Assembly (NCBI RefSeq): GCF_002741035.1
Contig: NZ_CP016808.1
Coordinates: 6,310,501-6,374,500, forward strand
DNA length: 64,000 nucleotides
Direction: 5' to 3'
Origin: Paenibacillus sp. BIHB 4019
GTDB lineage: Bacteria; Bacillota; Bacilli; Paenibacillales; Paenibacillaceae
Of this stretch, positions 43,694 to 52,710 are shown piece by piece. Every line of letters starts with the position of its first letter. Position 1 is the stretch's first letter. The position numbers were made by a program, and so were the translations under genes. The notes under the pieces are model-generated. The model was not told the origin of the DNA. It was given only the letters and a program-made list of their open reading frames with translations, and searched no databases.

Positions 43694-45028
43694 TCATGGC
43701 TTCCACTGCTGTGAAGCCAGCACAGCCAGTTCAATTTTATTCAGCAGCAGGCTGTATTCATTGGTCATTTCAAAGGAATGCGGCAGCGGCAGTTTTTGAA
43801 AATAAGGAAGCACCTGCGCAGCCTGCTGGAACCAATCGCCAGACTCAGGCGCCTCAACTGCTCGATCCGGCCAGACGCTGCTCAGCTTCGGACTGAATAG
43901 AGGAGCCGCACCCGGCGCCAGCCGTCTCCCCGATAGCCGCTCCCTGTAAGGCTTCTTTGGCGGATCACGCCTAACTGCTGCAAACAAATGAGGGGCATAA
44001 TCCGCACGTGAACCCGTGTGACGAATGGCCCGCGCGAAAGCAATGGCGCCGCCATGCACCTCCGGCACACTGAACAGCAGCGCATACAGCCGTTTGCCGA
44101 ACTCAATTCGTTCTTTCAGATTGTCGAAGTTTTCCAAAATGAGCCCCGCCAGCTTCATCTCTTCACCCCCGGAGCGATAACAAAACACAACCGCATTAAG
44201 CTGCAATAACGACTGCAAGCCAAAAAACACCGTATCCAGCACCTCCTTGCGGAAAAAGGGATGCTGTACAATTCGCTTTTCAATGTAATTTTGCTCATTC
44301 ACGATCAGCGCAACCGTCAAAATAGCGGAATCGCCGCTCTCCCAAAATGTTTGCCAGACCGGTACCATAAAGCGTGAAACACCAAGCTGTGGCAGTAAAT
44401 AAAACAACGGACGCCCAGCTCTGCAGCTCGCCTCATACAGCAGCAGCTGCGGAAAAGCATCCTGAAAAATCAACGCATTCGCGCGCTCTAAAAAGCGGAA
44501 TACAGCCTCGCGGGCGGAACGGCCGAGCAAATACGGCAGCCACTCTCCTTGTAAATCGGTCATATTCCAGCCGCCATTGCGCGATACCAAATGCGCCAGC
44601 AGCGCCCAGTGCAGCTCGGGCCTGCGTTCATAGATCGCCAAATAAGCTTCCGTTCTCGTCACATTGTTGCGATTCAAATGAACGGCGTCTGCTCGAATCG
44701 CTGCAAGCAGCTCATACTCGGCTTGGCCGGCAGCGACAGTACTGTTCATAGGAGAGTTAACATGGGAGTTGGCATTGGGACTCGCATTTGGGCTGGCATT
44801 GGAGCCGCCTGCTTCCTGCTCCCGCTCAAGCAGCGTCCATGAGGCCGCAAGCTTGGCAACGATTGCAGGCTGCATCACAAGAGGGCGCGCCGCAGCAGCC
44901 ATTTTTTGCGACTCGCCAAAGCTATGCCATTTGCCAACCGCATACAGCCATGCGTCTGCCGGCAGCTGGATGCAACGCCGCAGCCACGCCCTAAAACCGC
45001 TCCCAAGCTTTCCAACTGCGCCTCCCAT
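43694..45028 (-). CDS. DUF2515 family protein (YppC-like)
   Basis: A 444-residue soluble protein. The conserved block HLNRNNVTRTEAYLAIYERRPELHWALLAHLVSRNGGWNMTDL (split here by function: first a Thr/Arg-rich helix, then the NGGWNMTD motif) is diagnostic of DUF2515, known from YppC of Bacillus. The function is unknown; members are restricted to spore formers. An Asn/Ser/Pro-rich linker at about residues 80-100 has short tandem repeats (NASPNASPNAN). The ATG at 45028 is set by GGAGGAG five bases upstream. Confidence 0.7.
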   Translation of the reverse strand: MGGAVGKLGSGFRAWLRRCIQLPADAWLYAVGKWHSFGESQKMAAAARPLVMQPAIVAKLAASWTLLEREQEAGGSNASPNASPNANSHVNSPMNSTVAAGQAEYELLAAIRADAVHLNRNNVTRTEAYLAIYERRPELHWALLAHLVSRNGGWNMTDLQGEWLPYLLGRSAREAVFRFLERANALIFQDAFPQLLLYEASCRAGRPLFYLLPQLGVSRFMVPVWQTFWESGDSAILTVALIVNEQNYIEKRIVQHPFFRKEVLDTVFFGLQSLLQLNAVVFCYRSGGEEMKLAGLILENFDNLKERIEFGKRLYALLFSVPEVHGGAIAFARAIRHTGSRADYAPHLFAAVRRDPPKKPYRERLSGRRLAPGAAPLFSPKLSSVWPDRAVEAPESGDWFQQAAQVLPYFQKLPLPHSFEMTNEYSLLLNKIELAVLASQQWKP

Positions 45029-45159
45029 AAGCTCTCCTCCATCCTTTTTCACAAACGCCATATTCCAAAAGCTACAATGCTGCTAAAAAGATAGTATAGC
45101 CGGAAAAGAAGCGCACTAGCAGCGCAGCTGCAAGAAAAACAATATATCCGCTTATATTA

Positions 45160-45185
45160 AAAAAAGCTGACCAGAGACGGTCAGC
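45160..45185 (-). terminator. terminator overlapping the end of the SpoVIF-like gene
   Basis: GCTGACC (45166-45172) pairs with GGTCAGC (45179-45185), which contains the stop codon. Leftward TTTTTTTAATAT follows. Confidence 0.85.
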
Positions 45186-45468
45186 GAAACATGCCCCAAA
45201 GCTTGAGCAAGTGAAACGTATTGTTGGGGTCGATCTTCTGGGCGAGAACGAACGCGACGATCTGCTCCTCCTGCGTATCCGTAAGCGGCTCCTGCAAGAT
45301 GCTAGCAGTTGATTTCACCAGCTTTCTAACTTTGACGCGATCCTGCAGGTCGAATTTAGTGACATTAGCGAGCAGCAGGCGCACGCGATCCTTCAAAAGC
45401 GGATTTTTCAGCTTTCCTTTAATACGTTCGACCAATTGCGGGCGAATACCGTACTTTTGGTAGCTCAA
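45181..45468 (-). CDS. SpoVIF-like sporulation protein
   Basis: A 95-residue protein resembling stage VI sporulation protein F, which assists SpoIVCA/sigma-K-dependent GerE-linked coat assembly. The C-terminal half (VRKLVKSTASILQEP, then TDTQEEQIVAFVLAQKI) is the family core. I chose the TTG at 45468 because GGAGGTG lies nine bases upstream; an ATG at 45486 has no site and would overlap it. It lies downstream of recG on the same strand with its own terminator. The family call rests on the C-terminal pattern only. Confidence 0.65.
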   Translation of the reverse strand: MSYQKYGIRPQLVERIKGKLKNPLLKDRVRLLLANVTKFDLQDRVKVRKLVKSTASILQEPLTDTQEEQIVAFVLAQKIDPNNTFHLLKLWGMFR

Positions 45469-45539
45469 TGCTCCAGACACCTCCATCTCGGCATACCGTT
45501 TTCACGTTTAACTATATGCCGGAGCTTCCCGGAAATTGC

Positions 45540-47594
45540 CTAATCGAGCTGTTCTCCTTGAAAAAGTTGATCTCGATTCAGCTTAGCCTGTATTCTTGCA
45601 TAAGCTGGATTATCCCAAAAATCATCGCGGGCGCACAGCTCAGCCGCATCATCCCGCGCCATTTCCAGCACCTCAAAGTCCGCCGCCATGTCCGCAACAC
45701 GAAATTCCGGCAAGCCGCTCTGCTTCGTTCCGAAAAAATCGCCCGGCCCCCGGATTTCCAAATCCCGGCGCGCTACCTCGAAGCCGTCATCCGTTTCCGT
45801 CATGACCTTCATGCGCTCGCGCCCTGTCTCCGACTTTGGATCGGCGACCAGCACGCAATAAGATTGATGGGCTCCACGGCCAACCCGGCCCCGCAGCTGA
45901 TGCAGCTGCGACAAGCCGAACCGCTCGGCATCCATGACGATCATCAGCGTCGCATTCGGAACATCGACGCCAACCTCCACTACGGTCGTAGCCACGAGTA
46001 CATGCAGCTCGTTCGCACCGAAAGAGCTCATGACCTGCTCTTTCTCAGCCGCGCTTAAGCGCCCATGCAGCAGGCCGATTTTCAGATCGGGAAAAGCTTG
46101 CTGAACCTGCATATACTGGTCGATGGCATTTTGCACATCCAGCTTCTCCGACTCCTCGATAAGCGGGCATATCATATAGGCTTGTCTGCCCTCTCCTACC
46201 TCGCGGCGGATAAAGCCAAGCACGCGGTCCATCATGCTATGCTTGACCCAATACGACTTAATCGGCTTGCGCCCATGCGGACGCTCGCGAATCGTCGATA
46301 CATCCATATCCCCGAAAGCAGTAATCGCCAATGTTCGGGGAATCGGCGTCGCCGTCATCGTCAGCACATCGGGATTCATTCCTTTGCGCCGCAAGACGCT
46401 GCGCTGATTTACGCCAAAGCGATGCTGCTCGTCCACTACAACCAGACCGAGACTGCGGAAAAAGACCGTCTCCTGAATAAGCGCATGCGTGCCGACGACA
46501 ATATCGATCAGGCCCATCTGAAGGCCAGCGAATACATCGCGGCGGCGGCGCTCCGTCATGCTGCCCGTCAGCAGTCCTACCTCTATATCCATGCCCTCGA
46601 ACAGCTTCGTCAAGGAACGCATATGCTGCTCCGCCAATATTTCCGTCGGAACCATCAGCGCGCCTTGATGGCCGGACTTCACTGCCCCATACAGCGCAAT
46701 GGCGGCAACGACCGTTTTACCCGAGCCGACGTCGCCTTGGAGCAGCCGATTCATGCTCGCAGGCTGGCGCATGTCGACCAAAAGCTCATTTACGACCTTC
46801 TTCTGCCCATCCGTCAACTCAAATGGCAGCGTAGCCGCGAATTGCCTAATCGTCTCCGCTTCAATCAAATGAGCGATGCCATCGCCCCGCTTGCGGCTGA
46901 GCATACGGTACGCCTGCAATTTCAGCTGAAATAGAAACAGCTCCTCATAAACCATCCGCCGCCGCGCTTCGAGACCTTCGCGTATATCGCCCGGCTCGTG
47001 AATGTGCAGCACCGCATCACGGCGGGGAATGAGCTGGTGCCGCTCCATAAGCTCAAACGGCAGCACCTCTTCAATCATCGCGCCATATTGCTGCAAAGCC
47101 TGCTTAATCGTCTTGCGCATCCATGGCTGCGTAATCGCCCCGCCGACGGAATACACCGGCTGCAGCGTCCCTGATTTGGCAGAGCCAGCCCCTTCCGGAA
47201 ACTCGGACTCCGAGACGGTCATCTGCTGGCGATGCTGCTCCCACTTGCCCGTCAAAATAATCGTACGGCCAGGCGTCAGCTGGTCCCTTAGAAAATGGCG
47301 GTTAAACCATACCGCCGTAACGAGCAAAAAATCGATCTCTATTTTACAAGTGAGCCGCGATTTATTTTTCCCGTAACGCTGCAGCACAGGCATGCCCCGC
47401 ACAACTCCTTGCACGGTAGCTTTGTCTCCATCCTTGACATCCGCTAGCGCGCGAACGCGATAATCCTCATAACGAAACGGAAAATAGTCCAGCAAATCGG
47501 CAACGGTATGAACGCCAAAGGCGTGAAGCTCTTGCTCCTTGGGAGCGCTCACGCCTTTAATTTGCCGGACGGAATATTGCTCCAGCGTCATCAT
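45540..47594 (-). CDS. recG: ATP-dependent DNA helicase RecG
   Basis: A 684-residue helicase that remodels stalled forks and Holliday junctions. An N-terminal wedge domain with OB fold is followed by the helicase core: Walker A LLQGDVGSGKTVVAA, DEQHRFG as motif II, MTATPIPRTL as motif III and QLRGRVGRGAHQSYC as motif VI. The ATG at 47594 follows GAGGA by six bases; the one at 47600 is too close. It is last but one in the run asp23-fakA-degV-recG. Confidence 0.95.
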   Translation of the reverse strand: MMTLEQYSVRQIKGVSAPKEQELHAFGVHTVADLLDYFPFRYEDYRVRALADVKDGDKATVQGVVRGMPVLQRYGKNKSRLTCKIEIDFLLVTAVWFNRHFLRDQLTPGRTIILTGKWEQHRQQMTVSESEFPEGAGSAKSGTLQPVYSVGGAITQPWMRKTIKQALQQYGAMIEEVLPFELMERHQLIPRRDAVLHIHEPGDIREGLEARRRMVYEELFLFQLKLQAYRMLSRKRGDGIAHLIEAETIRQFAATLPFELTDGQKKVVNELLVDMRQPASMNRLLQGDVGSGKTVVAAIALYGAVKSGHQGALMVPTEILAEQHMRSLTKLFEGMDIEVGLLTGSMTERRRRDVFAGLQMGLIDIVVGTHALIQETVFFRSLGLVVVDEQHRFGVNQRSVLRRKGMNPDVLTMTATPIPRTLAITAFGDMDVSTIRERPHGRKPIKSYWVKHSMMDRVLGFIRREVGEGRQAYMICPLIEESEKLDVQNAIDQYMQVQQAFPDLKIGLLHGRLSAAEKEQVMSSFGANELHVLVATTVVEVGVDVPNATLMIVMDAERFGLSQLHQLRGRVGRGAHQSYCVLVADPKSETGRERMKVMTETDDGFEVARRDLEIRGPGDFFGTKQSGLPEFRVADMAADFEVLEMARDDAAELCARDDFWDNPAYARIQAKLNRDQLFQGEQLD

Positions 47595-47603
47595 AATCAT
47601 TCC

Positions 47604-48458
47604 TCACACTTTATACATAAATACGGCCGATGTATCAGGACCCACATGAGTGCCAACCGTCGCACCAATCGTTATAAAATCAATGAATGCCACATTAGGC
47701 TTGTCTCTCAGCAGCGCTGCAAGCTCTTTCGCCGTCTGCTCCCCGTGCGTCCAGCCAATCGTTGCCCCGACGCGATCAGTGCCAAAATCCTTGTCGAGCA
47801 TTTCCATGATGCGCTGCATCGCTTTTTTCGTACCGCGCACTTTATCGACAGACTGAACCGTACCTTCCTGGTCCAGCGAAAGAATCGGCTTAATATTTAA
47901 AATCGAGCCAAACAACGCCGCAGCCTTGCCGATTCGGCCGCCCTTCTGCAGAAATTCCAGCGATCCAACCAGAAAATAAAGGCTGAGCTCTTGTTGAAGA
48001 CGAGTCACCTCTGCCAAAATCGCCTCTTTAGAGGCGCCTTCGTGAGCCATCCGTGCTGCCGTCACCACCTGAATGCCATAGCCATACGAAGCCGACTTGG
48101 AGTCAATGACCGTTACGTCCGCCTGCTCATCCAGCATCGACTTAGCTATGACACCGGACTGATAAGTGCCGCTGAGTACAGAAGCCAAATGAATAGAAAT
48201 AATAATCGCTTGCGGATCATCGTGCAAAATCCGTTCATATACTTCAAGAAACTCCGCCGGAGACGGCTGTGAGGTTGTCGGAAGAACAGGAGAAGCTATC
48301 AGCTTTTCATAAAACTGCTCTTTCCCAATTGTCACGCCATCCAAATAGGTTTCTTCACCGAACAGCACCTTCAGTGGAATAACCTGAATGCCAAGCTCTG
48401 CACATCGTTCAGCCGGAATATCGGAAGTGCTGTCGGTAATAATATGAATGTTCCCCAT
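47604..48458 (-). CDS. DegV family fatty-acid-binding protein
   Basis: A 284-residue protein of the DegV/FakB family. IITDSTSDIP near the N-terminus and SGTYQSG contain the serines that bind the fatty acid carboxylate. It delivers fatty acids to the kinase FakA, whose gene lies directly upstream, for phosphorylation and use in phospholipid synthesis. The ATG at 48458 has AAAGGGGTGG upstream; an in-frame ATG at 48476 overlaps that region. Confidence 0.9.
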   Translation of the reverse strand: MGNIHIITDSTSDIPAERCAELGIQVIPLKVLFGEETYLDGVTIGKEQFYEKLIASPVLPTTSQPSPAEFLEVYERILHDDPQAIIISIHLASVLSGTYQSGVIAKSMLDEQADVTVIDSKSASYGYGIQVVTAARMAHEGASKEAILAEVTRLQQELSLYFLVGSLEFLQKGGRIGKAAALFGSILNIKPILSLDQEGTVQSVDKVRGTKKAMQRIMEMLDKDFGTDRVGATIGWTHGEQTAKELAALLRDKPNVAFIDFITIGATVGTHVGPDTSAVFMYKV

Positions 48459-48514
48459 CTTCGCCACCCCTTTCATACCCTATAAACGATTGCTAACTCA
48501 CTAGTTCCCCATTC

Positions 48515-50314
48515 TTATTCCACTGCGAACAAATAGGGATAAAGCGGCTGTCCGCCCTCTTGAACTTCAAGCTCTGCATCCGGATAGGCCTCTGCCACCC
48601 ATGCTTCCAGCGCTTCCGTATGTTCAGCCTTCGCCTCTGCTCCGGTCAGCACCGTAATGAGCTCGCCGCCGTCAGCCATAAGCTCGGCTATGAGCAGACG
48701 GCAAGTCTCGGCCAAATCTGCATGTGCCGCAACAATGGACTTCTCCTTAATGCCGATAAAATCGCCTTCGCGAATGCTCACGCCATCGATCGTCGTGTCG
48801 CGAACCGCGTGCGTCACTTGGCCGGAAACGACTTGACCAGCAGCATTTTTCATCCAATCCGTATTGCGCGAGACGGTCTCATCCTCTTTGAAAGCCAGTA
48901 CCGCTGCAAGCCCCTGCGGAATCGTTTTTGTCGGGATAACCGTCACCTTGCGCTCACTAAGCTCCGCCGCCTGTTCAGCAGCAAGAATGATATTGCCGTT
49001 ATTCGGCAGCAAATAAATATGATCCGCGACGAGCGATTCAATCGCCTTGACGAAATCTTCCGTGCTTGGGTTCATCGTCTGCCCGCCGGACAGCACAATA
49101 TCCACTTCATTATCCAGAAAAATGTTCGAAATGCCTTCGCCCAGCGCTACAGCAATGATGCCGAATGGCGCCAGCTCATGAACTTGTCCAGGCGGCACAA
49201 CCGCCCCCGACGTTCCCGCCAGCAGCTCTGGCGAGGAAATGCTTCCCGTCAGCGCATAATCAGGCAGTACCGCGTAGGATGGAATCGCTGCTTCCTCCTC
49301 TAGAAGCTCGCGGTGCTGATCACGCATATTCAAAATATGCAGATTCGTCAGCTCGCCATACGGCAGCGCCAAATTCAGCACATCACCCGGCCTGCGGGAA
49401 TGCACATGAACTTTAATGATATCTTCCTCGGCGATGACGAGAATGGAATCTCCATCTTTGCCAAGCGCTTTCTTGAAAGCGTATTCATCAAAAAACGGCG
49501 CAGCTTTGCCCCCAGGCTTGCGATTTATAAAAAACTCCATGTCATAGAAAAATTCAATATCCGCCGTCTCCAGACGGGATTGTGCAGCAAAATTCGTCGT
49601 CTTAAGCGGAGCGGAAGCTGGTTGTGCCCTTGGAATGCTTACTTCTTCAGGCGGCGCCGCTTCAGATAACAGCGAATAGCTTTCATACGACCCTTCGCCT
49701 TCAACTAAATAGCGCACGAACCCTTCATAAATAAGCACTAGTCCTTGACCGCCAGAATCAACAACGCCAACCTGCTTAAGCACAGGGAGCATATCTGGCG
49801 TACGTTGAAGCGTTTCATTGGCTTTATCGTAAACCTCTTTCATCAGTTCAGTGACATCATTCGTACGGCGTGCATAAGCAACGGCATGCTTCGCAGCTTC
49901 CTTCGCTACCGTCAATATCGTTCCTTCCACAGGCTTTACAACAGCTTTATAAGCAAGATCAACACCGTGCTGCAAAGCCGCTGCAATCTGCTGGGGGCCT
50001 GCTTGCTCAGCATTTACAAGCCCCTTGGAAAAACCACGGAACAGCTGTGACAAAATAACGCCGGAATTGCCTCTAGCTCCCATCAGAAGCCCTTTAGACA
50101 ATACTTCCGTCGCTTTGCCCAAGTGGTCGGACGGCTTGCTGCGCAGCTCACGAATGCCCGAGGCAATCGTCAAATTCATATTCGTTCCCGTATCGCCATC
50201 AGGCACAGGGAAAACATTCAACGCATTTACCTTGTCGACATTTTGATTTAACAACTCAGCGCCCAGCACGGCCATGGCGGTAAAATCGGAACCGTTAATG
50301 AAGCCCTTACTCAA
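48515..50314 (-). CDS. fakA: fatty acid kinase / DAK2 domain protein (YloV/FakA)
   Basis: A 599-residue kinase. The N-terminal DAK2 domain (NVFPVPDGDTGTNMNLT, with Asp ligands for Mg-ATP, then GARGNSGVILSQLFRGF) phosphorylates fatty acids bound to FakB/DegV partners. The C-terminal half is the DegV-like FakA extension with LPNNGNI. It starts at TTG, with GAAGGGG upstream. It lies between asp23 and degV as in other Bacillales. Confidence 0.9.
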   Translation of the reverse strand: MSKGFINGSDFTAMAVLGAELLNQNVDKVNALNVFPVPDGDTGTNMNLTIASGIRELRSKPSDHLGKATEVLSKGLLMGARGNSGVILSQLFRGFSKGLVNAEQAGPQQIAAALQHGVDLAYKAVVKPVEGTILTVAKEAAKHAVAYARRTNDVTELMKEVYDKANETLQRTPDMLPVLKQVGVVDSGGQGLVLIYEGFVRYLVEGEGSYESYSLLSEAAPPEEVSIPRAQPASAPLKTTNFAAQSRLETADIEFFYDMEFFINRKPGGKAAPFFDEYAFKKALGKDGDSILVIAEEDIIKVHVHSRRPGDVLNLALPYGELTNLHILNMRDQHRELLEEEAAIPSYAVLPDYALTGSISSPELLAGTSGAVVPPGQVHELAPFGIIAVALGEGISNIFLDNEVDIVLSGGQTMNPSTEDFVKAIESLVADHIYLLPNNGNIILAAEQAAELSERKVTVIPTKTIPQGLAAVLAFKEDETVSRNTDWMKNAAGQVVSGQVTHAVRDTTIDGVSIREGDFIGIKEKSIVAAHADLAETCRLLIAELMADGGELITVLTGAEAKAEHTEALEAWVAEAYPDAELEVQEGGQPLYPYLFAVE

Positions 50315-50332
50315 TGAAAATTCCCCTTCCTG

Positions 50333-50692
50333 CTATGTAGATACCCTAACATCCTGCACAAATATATGGACCTGGTCCACGTTAAGACCAATAACATCGC
50401 TCATCACATATTTTACTTTCGTCTGAATATTATGCGCTACTTCTGAAATTTTCGTGCCGTAGCTCACAATAATATACAAGTCAATATAAAGTTTATCCTG
50501 TTCTCTGCGAACTTCAACGCCGCGGGCCAGATTGTCTCTGCCCAGAAGCTCAGCAATGCCGTCCTTTAATTGTTTGCGAGAAGCCATCCCGACAAGCCCA
50601 TAACAATCCAGCGCGGCGGAACCTGCCATGACGGCAATGCATTCCTCTGTTATGAAAATTTGGCCAAGTTCAGTGCTGAGCGCAAGTGGCAT
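50333..50692 (-). CDS. Asp23/Gls24 family envelope stress protein (YloU)
   Basis: A 119-residue protein with the Asp23 core ITEECIAVMAGSAALDCYGLVG and IVSYGTKISEVAHNIQTKV. Members bind membrane partners and affect envelope stress. AAAGGAG precedes the ATG. It is the first gene of the asp23-fakA-degV-recG run and has a promoter at 50807-50835. Confidence 0.9.
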   Translation of the reverse strand: MPLALSTELGQIFITEECIAVMAGSAALDCYGLVGMASRKQLKDGIAELLGRDNLARGVEVRREQDKLYIDLYIIVSYGTKISEVAHNIQTKVKYVMSDVIGLNVDQVHIFVQDVRVST

Positions 50693-50806
50693 GGAATTTC
50701 ACTCCTTTATCGTGTAGATCTCACAGCTATTTCCCGTCTAGCATGAATTACCCCGTTTAAAGTCAAATGCTACTGAAGAAGCAAGCTAAATCTTTGACTA
50801 TTTATT

Positions 50807-50835
50807 ATTGTACTATAAACTGTTACGTTATAGAA
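50807..50835 (-). promoter_or_regulatory. likely promoter of the asp23 operon
   Basis: On the minus strand TTCTAT (50830-50835) and TACAAT (50807-50812) are separated by 17 bases, 115 bases upstream of the asp23 ATG. Confidence 0.45.
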
Positions 50836-50968
50836 GGGCAGACGGTGCCAACCTTGGGCAAATCGCCAGAAAAAACAACAGTTTTAGTTGCTCAGACATC
50901 ACAACTATGATACGATATCAAAGTATGTTTTTGTGCAGGCTTCTTCAACGCTTTTTCAAGCCTATGAA

Positions 50969-51060
50969 GCGGTTTTGCTCACGCAGAACCGGGAGCTTAT
51001 GCTACGATGCGGTTTTGCTTATGCAATAACTGACAGCTTATGCTAACAATGCGCTTTTAG
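50969..51060 (+). repeat. imperfect 40-bp tandem repeat with duplicated promoter-like elements before rpmB
   Basis: The words GCGGTTTTGCT (50969 and 51009) and CTTATGCTA (50996 and 51037) recur with a period of 40-41 bases; a third partial copy starts at 51051 (GCGCTTTTAGCT). Each full copy offers TTGCTC/TTGCTT and TATGCT separated by 17-18 bases, so it may be a duplicated rpmB promoter. Confidence 0.5.
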
Positions 51061-51088
51061 CTCAGCACTACTTGAAGGAGGTGTACTC

Positions 51089-51277
51089 ATGTCCCGCAAA
51101 TGTTTTCTAACAGGCAAAAGCCCTGGTACAGGCAATAACGTTTCCCACGCTAACAACAAAAACCGTCGTTCTTGGGGAGTAAACGTTCAGAAAGTTCGCA
51201 TTCTAGTTGACGGTAAACCGAAACGTGTTTATGTCAGCGCGCGCGCTCTGAAATCCGGCAAAGTAACTCGCGTATAA
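51089..51277 (+). CDS. rpmB: 50S ribosomal protein L28
   Basis: A 62-residue L28 with the family opening [20 protein letters not shown] and the [13 protein letters not shown] segment. It binds 23S rRNA in the large subunit. This is the form with few Cys. AAGGAGGTG precedes the ATG. It is on the opposite strand to asp23 and spoVM. Confidence 0.97.
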   Translation: MSRKCFLTGKSPGTGNNVSHANNKNRRSWGVNVQKVRILVDGKPKRVYVSARALKSGKVTRV

Positions 51278-51311
51278 TTCATCTCCTGCAGCTTTATGCT
51301 GTATGGTAGAC

Positions 51312-51339
51312 AAAAAGCACCTGGGCTCAGGTGCTTTTT
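51312..51339. terminator. bidirectional terminator between rpmB and spoVM
   Basis: AAAAAGCACCTG (51312-51323) and CAGGTGCTTTTT (51328-51339) form a perfect 12-bp stem with a 4-base loop, with flanking T-runs in both directions. Confidence 0.9.
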
Positions 51340-51384
51340 ATTGTTCACATAAACCACGATCATTCGAAGGCGGCTGCAAAGGAA

Positions 51385-51465
51385 CTAACTTTTTTGGAAG
51401 GTATTCAAAATCGCCTTTACGAACCCGCCCAAAAATTTCGGCAGCTTGATCGTGTAAAATTTCAT
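51385..51465 (-). CDS. spoVM: stage V sporulation protein M
   Basis: A 26-residue peptide that reads MKFYTIKLPKFLGGFVKAIL, followed by NTFQKS. It matches the Bacillus SpoVM amphipathic helix that recognises the curved forespore membrane, anchors SpoIVA and inhibits FtsH. The Pro at residue 9 and the Gly pair at 13-14 are kept. GGAGGG is six to seven bases before the ATG. The position between rpe and rpmB also matches Bacillus, although here rpmB is on the other strand and a small membrane-protein gene lies between spoVM and rpe. Confidence 0.92.
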   Translation of the reverse strand: MKFYTIKLPKFLGGFVKAILNTFQKS

Positions 51466-51546
51466 GCCCATCCCTCCTCAGACACGCTCATCGAAATGGT
51501 GACTTACATGCTTTTTCTTCCCGCATACACATGCTATGTTTCACGC

Positions 51547-51584
51547 AAAAAAATGGCTACACGAACCTGCGTTCATGTAACCAT
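51547..51584 (-). terminator. terminator of the small membrane-protein gene
   Basis: ATGGCTACACGAAC (51553-51566) pairs with GTTCATGTAACCAT (51571-51584) through two G-T pairs. Leftward TTTTTTT follows. Confidence 0.8.
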
Positions 51585-51648
51585 CCTATGCGCTTAACCT
51601 TTGTCCTATTCCATATCAAAGAGTGTGGAAAGCCTCTCCATGCAATGC

Positions 51649-51930
51649 TCACGCCATTGGTGGCGGATTCTCATTGATGAACTGAATTGCCGTATAAACC
51701 AAAACCACCAAGAAATAAAACAGCAGCCCCAGCACAATAACCGTTATACGTGCCCATAGCTTCTCAACCCTTTTGAAAAACTGAAAAATCAAATACAAAG
51801 CAAGCAAAGAAAAAACGTATTTGATCATCCCAGTCAAAATGGAGAAGGCTGCCAGCAGCAAGCCTATCCCGAGCGCAAATAGCAGCACCCACAGCCATGT
51901 CTTCCCTCGAGATGTCTCGTATTCTTCCAT
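51649..51930 (-). CDS. small membrane protein, unknown function
   Basis: A 93-residue protein with three hydrophobic stretches (WLWVLLFALGIGLLLAAF, YVFSLLALYLIFQFF, ITVIVLGLLFYFLVVLVY) after a charged start (MEEYETSRGK). No family is recognised. The ATG at 51930 has GGGAGG upstream; the frame extends to 51990 without a site. It lies between rpe and spoVM, so a role in sporulation membranes is possible but unproven. Confidence 0.7.
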   Translation of the reverse strand: MEEYETSRGKTWLWVLLFALGIGLLLAAFSILTGMIKYVFSLLALYLIFQFFKRVEKLWARITVIVLGLLFYFLVVLVYTAIQFINENPPPMA

Positions 51931-52058
51931 TACATCCTCCCAAGTGCAGCCAGCTGTGCCACTAGAGCCAGAGACAACAGCGTTCCACATCGAAATACAA
52001 GCCTATTCACTGCGCAACCCTAGCAGCTATTATGTAACATCATAATAAGATATGCGGC

Positions 52059-52703
52059 CTAGCGTAAAACGGATATAGCAGCCGCACGATCGGCTTGGGC
52101 AAATACCGCATTGCCGGCAACGAGTACATTCGCGCCCGCCTCCGTCACAAGCTTAGCCGTTTCTTCATTGATGCCGCCATCCACCTGCACATGCACATGC
52201 TGCAGCTCGCGCTCCATAAGCATGCTGCGAATTTGACGCAGCTTGTTAAGAGAATAAGGGATAAACTTTTGTCCGCCAAAGCCCGGATTTACCGTCATGA
52301 CCAATATGAGATCCAAATCGCCCAGCACAGATTCCAGCACAGATACGGGAGTCCCTGGATTAATAGCTACCCCTGCCGGAAGGCCAAGCTCCTTAATTTG
52401 ATAAATCGTACGGTGCAAATGCACACATGATTCTGCATGTACGGTAATTCGATCAGCACCAGCAGCTGCATAATTCGCGATTGACAGCTCCGGACGCTCA
52501 ATCATTAGATGCACATCAAAAGGCAGCTTCGTTGCCGGCCTTACAGCCGCAATGACAGGAGGACCGAAGGTTAAGTTCGGGACGAACTGTCCATCCATGA
52601 CATCTACATGAATCCAGTCCGCTCCTGCCTGCTCAATACCTGAAATTTCTGCTCCGAGCCGGCTGAAATCAGCCGATAAAATAGAGGGTGCTATTATAGT
52701 CAT
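52059..52703 (-). CDS. rpe: ribulose-phosphate 3-epimerase
   Basis: A 214-residue TIM barrel of the pentose phosphate pathway. [10 protein letters not shown] opens the barrel, [17 protein letters not shown] has metal ligands, and [14 protein letters not shown] binds phosphate. GGAGGT is upstream. It directly follows rsgA as in Bacillus. Confidence 0.97.
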   Translation of the reverse strand: MTIIAPSILSADFSRLGAEISGIEQAGADWIHVDVMDGQFVPNLTFGPPVIAAVRPATKLPFDVHLMIERPELSIANYAAAGADRITVHAESCVHLHRTIYQIKELGLPAGVAINPGTPVSVLESVLGDLDLILVMTVNPGFGGQKFIPYSLNKLRQIRSMLMERELQHVHVQVDGGINEETAKLVTEAGANVLVAGNAVFAQADRAAAISVLR

Positions 52704-52710
52704 GGGTTTG

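Noticed and set aside
46065..46934. 289-codon plus-strand frame opposite recG
   Set aside because: Antisense shadow of the RecG helicase core; no domain.
48560..49303. 247-codon plus-strand frame opposite fakA
   Set aside because: Antisense of a clear gene; composition is that of the complementary strand.
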